Shown: piece by piece, positions 30,223 to 41,800 of the stretch
How the letters are laid out: each line of letters opens with the position of its first letter
Numbering within the stretch: position 1 is the first letter of the stretch
Source: Bolinopsis microptera
Lineage: Eukaryota; Ctenophora; Tentaculata; Lobata; Bolinopsidae
Reading direction: 5' to 3'
DNA length: 64,000 nucleotides
NCBI RefSeq assembly: GCF_026151205.1
Contig: NC_087072.1
Coordinates: 69,501 to 133,500, forward strand
Position numbers and translations under genes: made by a program
Notes under the pieces: generated by a model
Told to the model about the DNA's origin: nothing
Database searches by the model: none
Seen by the model: the letters and a program-made list of their open reading frames with translations, nothing else

Positions 30223-30361
30223 TTTATGCTGCTATAAACTTGTCAGTAAGACTTGTCAGTAAGACTTTCTATACACTTAACAACGTTTCCTTGATCAGAC
30301 CTAGCCATCCCCTAAATGATTTTAGCCACCTTTAGTAGTTAATGTCCTTGTATTGTAAAAA

Positions 30362-31080
30362 ATGAGGTTAACCAAGACTTCCTGTAAACACTTACTACTT
30401 AAAAGTAGGAAAAAATTGGTTGTTAACCTCGCTTTAGACCATATAACACTGGGATTAGTTTATTAATATCTTATTATATATGTAGTAAAACATTTGCACA
30501 GTGTAACGAAATTAAGTTTTTGAGGTTAACATGTATTTGACTGGTCAGATATTCCAAAAATGAGAGGTTAATCTCATTTTTTAGCCATTTACGGATAAAA
30601 TCTTCTACTAAAATGTGGTCGGTTCAAATCACCTTTGTCGCGTGATTATAGTTGTAGGCATTGTGATACCAATAGATACCTCACTGCGATATTGTGGTAC
30701 ATTACATTTAAGTAAGAATCGTATGTATATTCCCTACAGTACCAACATGTGATGGTTAACCTCATTTTTCCATTTTTCCAAGATAAAAGAAAGTCAATCA
30801 ACACGTCATCTATTTAGAAATGTGTATACCGTAAACTAACGATGAAAATAATAGCTCTATCATTTGATCTATTCTCGCTATAACTAAAAAAAAGAGGTTA
30901 ACCTCATTTAATCACGTTTGGAAATTACTTTTTCTGATAATTATGAACCTAAAATTTAGAGTTAACATTTGCTGACCGAAATTTAAAAAAGATTATGGAG
31001 TGTAATAAAATATTAACCTCAATTTTATTAACCTCAATGTTGTATAGTCAATTTTGTGAAAATCGGTTAACCTCAATTAT
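30362..31080. repeat. Cluster of GAGGTTAACC motifs
   Basis: The word GAGGTTAAC or its complement GTTAACCTC recurs around 30363, 30423, 30521, 30566 (variant), 30753, 30893, 31013 and 31025 (TTAACCTCA) and 31065. The copy at 30893 is a full palindrome, GAGGTTAACCTC. Spacing is irregular (20-200 bp) and both orientations occur. The same motif forms the centre of the fold-back at 17874-18188. It could be subterminal transposase-binding repeats or transcription-factor sites near the NOL8 5' region. Confidence 0.6.
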
Positions 31081-31763
31081 TAAAAAAAGTTGAGCAGCTA
31101 CAAATATGTGAATAGCAGCAATGTTTTTGTCATTAAAAATTATATTGATTTAGATAATAATATTTTGGTCGATGTTTTTGACCCCTTACCCCCCCCCCCC
31201 CCCCCCCTCTGGCCTTAAAAGATTAAATAAATAAAACTTAAATGTCTTCCAAATCGTATGTCTTCAAAATCACTAACGAACTTCATTTGTGTCTTAACAT
31301 CCCCCTCCAGTGCCTTTGAAGTGTGATCACTGTCCAATTCTTTACATCATCAAGTTCCCTTTTTAAAACAGTAGTATCTAAAACAGAATAAAGCTATGTT
31401 TTTCCATGTTCTTAGTGATTCAGGACTCTGGGATCTCTGGATTCTAAACGTTACGCAAACCAGTGGTAAAAATATTTACACACTTAATTTGACATCAGTG
31501 TTGATATGCACACTTGAAGCTAAGTTGATATATGAGATTGTTCCAATTAATTCATCTAAAAAGGCAGATAAGGTTTGACTTTTAACAATAAGGGCAACAT
31601 CTGATCCTCATCATGTGAGGCACTTCTGTAAGTTAAAGTGGACCAGACCTGTTGGCTGTTTAATTTTACATTTAAATATTTAATAGACAAATCTTTTACA
31701 TTCAAGAATACTAAGTACTTTTCAATTGAAATCCAATATTTACAGTATTATTGTAAAGCAATT

Positions 31764-32849
31764 ATGACCCAAAAGAACTCCAATGAAAAGCGGCTTGCAG
31801 CATTACAAAATAGAAAGCTGACTCAGTCCTCCCAAAATGAACTTGTTCGTAATGCATTGTCTGACAAAGCTGTCAGCAAGATTACCAAGTTCAGTGATTC
31901 TGACGATGATGACACACAAGACGACCAAAAAATGACTGACATTCTTCATGATGTTGATGAGGAAGAAGATGTTTGCTTTGCTGTCAAGCCACAATTCTTG
32001 GGTAAAAAGGGTGTAAAACTTATGACAATGCAAAGTAAAATAGGTTCAGATGATAGATTCCAGCTCGATACTCGGTTTGAGTCTGGCTCAGACAGTAACA
32101 CTGATTCTGAAGATGATGAAACAAGAGAAATGAATAATGAAAGACAAACTTTGTACAACACAATGGATTCTGTGTTGGGTGGCCTTGGTATAACTGCTAA
32201 ACCAATAACAGCGGCAGAAAACCAGCACGTCGTTGATCAGTATGTAAGGTTTGATCCAACTGATGTCAACCATGAGAAATTTTTAGTTTCTCACAAAGCT
32301 CCACTAGAAGCTGATGGTCCTGTTGAGGAGACAATTCTGGGGCATGATTCAAATAACAAAGAAGATGAAACAAAAGCAAAAGATAAGATTGATCACATGC
32401 CAATAGTTGATGAAAGTACATTCTTTGAAGTAAAAACTGATTTTAATAAGACTATTGCTGATAACACAAGCAATTCCAACGGTTTTAGTTTCAAATTTGA
32501 TTTTGCTATTGAGAGTTCACAAACTAATGTCCAAGAGAGTGATACAAATCAGGCCCAAGCACAGGACTTCTCAATTAAAGAACTTCAACGTGATTCTTCC
32601 GATGAAGAAGAAACAATTGACACTAAAACTTTTAATAAAGAATCTGTAAAACGTCAACAAGACAACTATTTCTTTTACAGCATAAACCCCTTATTTAGAA
32701 AGGGTCCCATTTCTCAGTTCAAGAGAACTAAAACTATGGAAGAAATTGAGCAAGATTGGATATCCCAGAGACAACAGCTTACTGCAGAATACAAGAAGAG
32801 GCATAAAGATGCTGTCAGGTTTCAGAAGAAGTTTATTGCTAAAACCTGA
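31764..32849 (+). CDS. NOL8: Nucleolar protein 8 homologue, C-terminal portion (361 aa from this ATG)
   Basis: NOL8 is a nucleolar protein tied to pre-rRNA processing and growth control. The sequence follows the C-terminal third of animal NOL8 in order: NEKRLAALQNRK, an acidic DSDDDDTQDD stretch, VKPQFLGKKGVKLM with SKIGSDDRFQLDTRF, a central FDPTDVNHEKF, GFSFKFDFA, an acidic SSDEEE, FFYSINPLFRKGP, and a basic KKRHKDAVRFQKKF end. The frame is open upstream to 31638, but only with non-ATG codons. A TTTACAG acceptor at 31745 suggests that 31764 may be an internal Met in a last exon. The N-terminal RRM of full-length NOL8 is not found upstream, where only repeats and LINEs lie. Either distant 5' exons exist or this is a short form. 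Confidence 0.85.
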   Translation: MTQKNSNEKRLAALQNRKLTQSSQNELVRNALSDKAVSKITKFSDSDDDDTQDDQKMTDILHDVDEEEDVCFAVKPQFLGKKGVKLMTMQSKIGSDDRFQLDTRFESGSDSNTDSEDDETREMNNERQTLYNTMDSVLGGLGITAKPITAAENQHVVDQYVRFDPTDVNHEKFLVSHKAPLEADGPVEETILGHDSNNKEDETKAKDKIDHMPIVDESTFFEVKTDFNKTIADNTSNSNGFSFKFDFAIESSQTNVQESDTNQAQAQDFSIKELQRDSSDEEETIDTKTFNKESVKRQQDNYFFYSINPLFRKGPISQFKRTKTMEEIEQDWISQRQQLTAEYKKRHKDAVRFQKKFIAKT

Positions 32850-32898
32850 CTTGAAATTTTTAACTTCTTAACTTACAAGGGTATTTATTTGATTTTTT

Positions 32899-32904
32899 AA
32901 TAAA
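32899..32904 (+). terminator. Poly(A) signal AATAAA of the NOL8 gene
   Basis: A canonical AATAAA sits 50 bp after the NOL8 stop in a T-rich context, with GT-rich sequence shortly downstream. Confidence 0.7.
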
Positions 32905-33581
32905 GGTTTTTAACTCATTTAGCTCTTATCAAAGTGCAACAAGAATTTGTTTGTTTTACTTTCATTCCATCCTATAGTCAAGCTCATACTCTGAGGTTTT
33001 TATTTGCAGCGCTGAGACCGATAATGTGGCTATTTTCTCGCAGTATTTTACAGATTTCAAACATAAATTAATGGATTAAGTTTGTATGAAGTTGTTAGAA
33101 CTATACTAACGAAAACATGGTTTGGTAATTTAAACCTATTCAGTATCCAAGTAGGCTGAGCACTTACGGTAGATATCGAACAGTCTTTAGTAATAACTTT
33201 ACCCTTGTGTCTATCCTTCTGTCTACCCTTAGTGGTCGGGCTTTTTGGGTACTGATCAATTTTTTTAAAAACAATTGGACATGTGATTTATTTAATTTAC
33301 AGCAGTGAAAGTTGTGTACCAATATTTTAAGTTGATTGTTTGATCGCTGTCAAATCTCATGACAAGCTTGGTTAAATTATTATGCTGGACCAATTTCTGC
33401 ATGGACAAAGAAATGGCTAGAATTTTAATTGATCATGCCCTATTCTCTGAAAAAAAACCCTTTTATTCTACCATTACTACTACACATTTTAACCACACAA
33501 TTTAATAACTAACAAACAAACTACTATAGCGATGTGAGCCATGTGAAGGATGCCATCTACCTCCTGCAGTAATGGTCAGGC

Positions 33582-36500
33582 ATGAAAAGAAGAAACAACT
33601 TCTCCTGGCTAGATGCGACCAAATTTGTAAGTTATTTCAATAAACGCTGTCTGTAACCCTGATCCCGCCAGGAAATTGGCATAAATTTAAATTTTCTCCA
33701 TATAAATTTATGCCATTTTATAATGCCATATTGGTACTTTAGAAAAACCAATATTTTACAAAGTTTCAACCTTAGAGAACGATGTAAATTAATTTCAATA
33801 TTTATCTAGAAATTATTTTTAACGGAGAAATGACAGTTTTTGCCCTTTTCAATCGATTTCGACCTTGAACTTGATTATCTAGCTTGAACACGTATAAGTT
33901 TTCTATAATATAAATTCAAGCTGATTGTACAGTAACTGCCCACACGCAACCCTTCAATAACTCACGTAATTCGTATCAAAATTGCACAAAAGTTTTAGAG
34001 CATATAGATATGGGTCAAACTTAAATTTCCTAAAGGTTTCGTAAAATTTCATTGATGAGAGAGGGTGTGGCACGCCATTCCCATTCAGCTATTCAGCTAG
34101 GAACTCCAAAGTTTCTAGACACATTTGGTTTGATAATTGAAGTGCTTTCCCAAAATTTCAAGTTGGTTGTTCACAATTTAACCGAGTTATGACTCTTTTA
34201 AGATCTCGCAGATACGTGATTTCGGCACTTAATCAGTGATTTCGTCACCCACCCACCCCCTTTGCGGTACTAACTGTTTTTTAGGATAATAATTAAGACA
34301 CCCACCCTTTTTGCCGGCTTTAATTTTGCGGTACTAACTGTTGAGAAATCACGGTACTAACTGTGTCTTGGTATATAAAATAAGATACCCACCCATAAAT
34401 TGCTTCCCATTGCTTTAAACAGCTCATTAAGCATTGTAAATGGACAAATTATACCCGCTATTTAGTAGGGGTTTTGTTTTCAATGTAGTCGAATTAGATA
34501 AAAAAAAGAGAAAAATTCAAAAAAAACCCAAAAAAAAGGAAAAAAACCTCAAAAACCATTCCCAAAATTGAAATATGAGGTAAAATGGGTTTTTTTGGGG
34601 TTGGACGTGCCCCCCTTAGTACCATGTATTAACTGTTTTCTGGGAAATGAGCAGCAGACCCACCACTTAGTACAAAAATACTAACTGTGTTTTGGAAAAA
34701 ATATGACCCACCCTCCCCCCCCCCCCCCTAACGTCACGTACGGTACTAAGTGTATGATCCCCCCCCTCTTCAGTTACACTCACAAGAATTTGTGGAACGA
34801 TATCTAAAGTACTGTGTGTTAAGGAAAAAATCGTAATTCTTCTGTGCACTCAGCTTTAATCAGCTTGTAACTTAGTCATCTATTGTTCAATCAAATATTA
34901 ATTTGAAAAGGTTCTCGTAGGAATTAATGTGAAGGTTTACGAATTGGCTCGATACCTTGAAAATAAAACCGACTAAATATAGCAACCGATGTGACTTAAC
35001 CAAAAACATTTAAAAAAGCTTTTCGAGTACTTTTCGAATATTTTCGAAAGTGCGAATACTTTAAGGGGGGGGGGGGGTTCACCCTGATTTTTTTGTGAAA
35101 CTTGTTTTCGAGATAGCAGTTGACCAACAAACTAGGACCGGTGACCAAACTGTTGAGGGGGTACCGGACCCCAACCACCAAACGGTGCCCGCGGTGCAGC
35201 CACGCCCATATTCTGTCCAAATTAGGCCCAATTTAGCTAAATACCCTGAACATGCCCAAACCCCAGATTTTAGGTGGTCTACTTGTAGCTAGTGGTCCCC
35301 TGAACCCGTATATGAATTTTCATCAAGATTGGACAAAAAATGGCTGAGTTATGAACCAAAAACCATATGACCATATTTGGGCATACGCACCAATTAACAT
35401 TTGATCGTTTTTGGCCCATAAATTGATAAATATCAATATTTTTGAATGAAACTAACTTTACATGGAAGGTAAGCCTATACTACACATTCTCTATGAATAT
35501 CAGCTCAATATCTACATAACTGTGGATTTTGTGTTCAAATAATCGCAAAAAATGAACAAAATTGCCCATATATCTCAGTTCGCGATATTTGCAAAACTGA
35601 CTTCGCTCAAAACAATAGAACTTAATAGGGTTTCAATATTTTTACATGAAATTTTCAGAATCAACGTAGAATCGCATTTCGACCTTAAGTTTTGGGACAG
35701 AATTTTGAGTTAGGCCTTTAAAAAAATTTGGCTGCCAAATTCCAAAATTTGCCGGGCATTTTTCAGAATTCGGCCGTTTTGAGCGAAGTCAGTTTTGCAA
35801 ATATCGCAAACTGAGATATGGGCAATTTTGTTCATTTTTTGCGATTATTTGAACACAACCTCCACAGTTAGGTAGATATTGAGCTGATATTCATAGAGAA
35901 TGTGTAGTATAGGCTTACCTTCCATATAAAGTTAGTTTCATTCAAAAATATTGATATTTATTCAATTTATGGGCCAAAATCGATCGAAATTGGTGCGTAT
36001 GCCCAAATATGGTCATATGGTTTTTGGCTCATAACTCAGCCATTTTTTGTCCAATCTTGATGAAAATTCATATACGGGTTCAGGGGACCACTAGCTACAA
36101 GTAGACCAGGCCACCTAAAATCTGGGGTTTGGGCATGTTCAGGGTATTTGGCTAAATTGGGCCTAATTTGGACAGAATATGGGCGTGGCTGCCCCGCAGG
36201 CACCGTTTGGCGGTTGGGGTCCGGGACCCCCTCAAAAGTTTGGTTACCGGTCCTAGTTTGTTGGTCAACTGGCTATCTCGAAAACAAGTTTCACAAAAAA
36301 ATCAGGGTGAACCCCACCCTCCCCCCCTTAAAAAGTGCCAAAATACATTGTTTGTGTCTATATTTTCCTAATAGGGAGTCATTTGCTCTGCCAAATCATA
36401 AACGGTTTTGGAGTATGTTCCCTTAACCCATTAGGGACGATAGGGTCGTTTTTATGACCCACCTTTTCTAGACGAAAAACCAAATTACTAAACGCTATAA

Positions 36501-38773
36501 CGAATCTATAGCATATATACTCAAAATTTATTGGGCTTCATTATATGTAGCCCAATAAATTTTGAGCATATATGCTATAGATTCGTTATAGCGTTTAGTA
36601 ATTTGGTTTTTCGTCTAGAAAAGGTGGGTCATAAAAACGACCCTATCGTCCCTAATGGGTTAAAACACTCACATTTTTCTCCGTTTACTCAAAAAAAATA
36701 TGCATATAAAGGGACATTTGGGAGCAGGACTGTAGAGCGGGGGACTATAGAGCTGTAGGGAGTACTTGGTCAAAAGTAGGACCCTAGAGCGGGGTCAAAT
36801 CGCAGGTGCAATGCGCATTTAATCCAGACAAGATACTAACAATTTCACCTTAATTTAGTATCATGCCAAAGTCTTGCAGATCATGCCTCTAGCAGCCTGG
36901 TGGCTTGTATGAGCCTCTAGTAGCCTGGCATGAGTAAATAAACAATAAACATGTTAGGTCGCCCAATTTAGGTGTCACATGTAATTCGATGTTCAAAATC
37001 CATGGCATGTAAAATGTCAGGTTTTTCCATTTTCCCCATAAAAATGTATGCCATTTATGCCATTTTAGGAAAAGACTGTCACAACTGACAGCGTTTTGAA
37101 TTTTACCTATCAATTGATTCCAAAAGATGAGATTATTGCGGAGCTTCAAATTCATTGTACATCGCGTCGTTTTGAAATTTTCAATATTTTACATTCGGAT
37201 CTGAAATGTTTATTGGTTATAACAAATTAACCCTCCTTCAGGTACTAAGTAAATCTGAGGGAGCCATGTGTCAGACTCAAATCCTACAGAAAATATCCGA
37301 CCTCGGGCTCAAAGATACAAGGTAAGTAAAAATAAGTGTCAAATAACCACAAACCTTCTCACTCAATTGTAATTAGTAATTAGATTTCACTTTCCAAAAT
37401 TAGAACTGTTAAAAATCTTCTGAATTGACTTACCCTACCGTAAAGAATTTCCGAGAAATAGCCTTCAGAAAGGTTAGAACGGTTAATAAAACCAATCTAA
37501 ACATTATAAGATAGGTGCTAACTGTCAGAAAAAGATGTCTGTAACAACAATTATAATCTTATCAATCGTAAAGATTCTAAGAATTGTCTGTCAAAAATAA
37601 AGAATTGAATGTAAATTCTATGTGTTAATGAATTTGTATTATTTGCAGGGTTCCAAACAGCGGAGAAATGGTGATGAGAGCGTTGCTAGCTAACTCAACT
37701 GGTAAAAATCCAGTGATCTGCAAAGTGGAGGACAAGAAATTCGTTATTAACGTGAGTTAACCATTTTATATATAAATACCACGTTTATCAATGATATAAA
37801 TTTAAAGAGACTTGAGGATATTGTTTCATCCCACCACCAGACTTGTTAATAAACCATGTAAAACTTCAGTAAGAATCTGGGACCAAAATAGCCCAGAAAA
37901 ACACCCAAAAATAAATACTGTCTTAAGATGCATCCAGGGTTTTAAGTTTCTCCATATCCAAGGTTTTTGACTGTGGTGGACATTTTTTAACCGGACGCAT
38001 CGATAAAGAGAAATAAATCTTGCGATCAATTAGTTTACTCTTTTTTATAATATTGGGAATATTGCAACAATCCTCTTAATTTTATTCGCATCTTAGGTTA
38101 GTAATGAAGTCCCCATTATATTCAAATAATTTACAGTAAATTATAGTAATGTTGATCTTTCTTCCATTATTTATTTATAGCTACTGGACCCTGGGGACTG
38201 AAAGCACCTAGATTTTGTTTTGTCAGATATTCTCCCAAGATCCTTCTCGTTTTATACTACGTTTTATACTATGCGAGAAGCAACATTAATATCAATCTCT
38301 TAGTACATTATTATGTACCATTAATACATAGTGTACCATTATTATTACTACAGTCGCAATAAAAAACATGTGCCCCATTCCGCATTAAAAGCTACCTTAA
38401 TCTCGCTGGTCATTTAACCATGACATAGTTATAATCGGGTTTACCTTGCGTCACCATCAATAAGTTTGAGGCATAAATCCTACTTTAACATTTAGTGATG
38501 GTTTGGTCTCCCTAATTTCCTTTATATAAGGATAAAAGATATCCTGCAAGGCACACCCGATGCTGTTTCGCAATCTTTGCACAATAGGAGGCCCGTGAAA
38601 GTCGTCACTTATTGTATCAGTTATTGCTTCGATAAAACGTCATGACATCACAACTATTTGTACCATTCCCTAATAGAGATGTCTTAGAGAAGGAGCAACC
38701 ATTCCCGTCAAAAAGTGGTCCAAAACAATATCTCAGCCTTGTACCACACTTAATGGAAGTAAATCTAGTATAT

Positions 38774-38806
<33 letters not shown>

Positions 38807-41800
38807 TTACTCATGATCCCCCCCCCCCCCCCCCCCCCCCCAGTATATAATAAGAACTAGTTTATAAAGCAAGGTAACATGAGCTGTAGCCTGTTTAAAG
38901 TGTTCTTATCAAATGTAATAGAAAGATGAGAACTTAACATCAGTTTACGTTAAGTACACTAGTGCCATTAAGAGGGGGAATGTTGGGAAACAACATGCTC
39001 CCTCTCTAGTGGCTGTATTACACAGTATCTTCTTGCTCCCTTTTTCCCCTCCACTATTGTTTTACTACCTTCATAGCTCATTGCTTCTCTTGTCGTGCCC
39101 TTATTTTAGCCGCCCTTTCGAACCCTTTTAGTTACTTTCCACTTTTCGGTTTGATAAGACTTGAAGTTAATGTTAATCTATATTAGATGTTTCTTGTGAA
39201 CGAATACTCGTGAAATAGCAGCAGCATACTAGAAGACCCTTCTTTGGTTGGGGAGCCATTTTCGTCTGGGCAGGTTATGTTCCGGGATTTCCTTATTAGT
39301 TAGGAGAATATTGTCGTTTTACTAAAAGCTTTTTCTAGAAGATTACAAGGAATCTCCAAAATAGAAGATGGCCTGGTTCAGTATGACAATCTTCAATACT
39401 ATGTAGAATGTAGATAAACGGCATCAGATTATCAGTCAAACTTACCTGTGAATGAAGGGAAGTCAATGTTATTGAATCTTTTCTCTTCTGGATCATGCTG
39501 AAAGGCAGTAAGTCTCTCACCTCGCAGTAGTTATACACCATCAGTTGTTGATGGAAATGACTATATTATTCAATTTGCTTGCTCAGCCTCCAGCCTTTTG
39601 TGGTTTGTCGATATCCCCATAGCGGTCCTTCAGAGGCCTGTCCAAATCTTGTACGCGCGCGTGCGCGTAGACCACATAATTTCAGCATCAATCCTAGTCA
39701 CTCGTAAACAAACTGCACTGCTTTCAGCATTTTCTGTGTCTCAAAATAATTATAATGACATAAAAATTTTCTTGACGCTGATCCAAGATGTGATATCCCG
39801 TCGCTCTTGCAGAATTTCCTCAATTTTATGAGCGGTTGAATCATGAATGACATTACCTGTTATTACTTCACTCCAACCCAAGATTAGCACCCTATATATT
39901 CTCTTAGATCATTACGCAACCTACAATAAGTGTTCCTTAGATGTTACCATCAACCATGACGTAGTATTGTGTATTGAGACAACTGAAACACCACTAAAAT
40001 GATCCCAATAATTTTATTCTTCCAGGACAACCACAAGGCGTCTATATTTACCCACGGTAAGCTGTTCAGATTCGCTTTAAATATACCCACGATTTTATCT
40101 CCAGCATTAATTAAATATCAATTGTATTATTATCGAACTCCGATTAAATTTGGTTAAATTTAATTGTGATTGCAGACAACATCTGTGCGAACAAAAGGCA
40201 GCTACCTCAAAGAAAGAAAGCAAAAGCAATATCTGACGACTTCGTGGACTCAGATTCGTTGATCCATGCAAAAGAGGAGAAAGTCAGCTACTCTCCTTAC
40301 TCGTCACATAGCGTCAGTTACATTTCCTTATGATACTTATTTGCACTTCCAATTATTTTCTGGGCCCTTCAGCGTTTTCTGTGTAAAGGTTGCTAAGAAT
40401 TTGACTCTCAAAGCTAGCAAATCAGACCGGTGCCGGAAATTTCCCGAATTTCGGGCTCTTTACCCGCAGTCTTACTAAGTTTTGACTCTTTCAGTTTGAC
40501 CATGCCCGCAAGAACAAAAGGATGCGAACAAAGCCGGCTGTTTCAGTTTCGAGGTCCTCTGTAAAATCATCTATTCTCCTGAAGGAAGCTGTTAACTCCA
40601 CAGTACAACCCTCCTCGGAAACCAGAGCTGTTGTGCAGGAAATGCTCAATGGAAACAGCGACATCATGAAATATGACGGCATCGCCAAGGTTAGTCGCAC
40701 TTTAGAACTCTTAGTAAACGTTTTCTTTTCCCGCCCTTGTACGAAACGTTTGACTATATTTAGTGACGAAGATAGTTTACAAATGTGATTTTCAGAAGTG
40801 TCTGAACATGGAAGAGTTCATGAACCTGTCCAAGTGCCAGCAGCGTTACCTCGCCTCTTTACTGCCCTCCTCGGACGTCAGAAAAGAACGTAACAATCTG
40901 AAGTAGGTGTATTTTCGTGTCCTTAGCGGTGATCTGGGGCCATGTTGACGTAATCTCGGACAATGATTTGTAATAATAAAGCCATTTTATGTATACTAGA
41001 CCAGGACGAAGCCCATATTGTTCTTATACACGGCCCTAAACTCGGAATCGTTAATATGTATTCCCTGACACTCTTGTATTGTGATGGTTGATAAGTCTAT
41101 TCTCCAGACTGGCACCGACTGCTCTCACCAACTCCTTCTTTGTTTCCTACTTCCGTGAGTGGCAGGACAAACTCGGCAAAGGTAAGCAGTGCAGCTTCAA
41201 CTTTATTCAAACCTTCGACACGGTCATTTTGTTATTTGATCACCAGTCACTCAGCTGATTTCTATGAAGTTCATATTATTGTAACTGTATTGTATATTTT
41301 ATAATGAACCAAAGTCAATGATCGGTAGATTACATTAAATCATTGATTGATTAAATTGCCAATGCTTTCCTAGACTTGGTGACTAAGGTGTGATTATTTT
41401 ATCATTGACCACGCCTCAGTCATGATGCGAAATATTTTCAAACATAATCAATTATAATGAACCAAAGTGGTGCTTTTCTATCGTGCAGTTTTTCATTAGA
41501 TTATACCATTTAGGAGAGTTGTCGGTTGAATTCGCTGCCAAGATTAAAGCTGAAGCTGATAAACAGGTTTCTAGAGACCCTTGGAAGGAAACCTTCTTCG
41601 AGGATGTCTGGGGATTCTCGTAAGTATTGTTAACTAATCAATAACTAATCAAGTATTACGTTTTTTCATAACGTCTGCGGTAAGGATTAGGATTTCCGTT
41701 TCCGGTATTACAATCCTGGTATAGTGTTTAAATATTGATAATATGGTTATTTTAGGCGAACGGAAGAAGTACGGAGCAGCAAGTCAAGGTTGCGGCAGTG

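Noticed and set aside
35065-36371. Mirror-image ORFs of similar sequence on opposite strands
   Set aside because: They are the two arms of one fold-back read in opposite directions.
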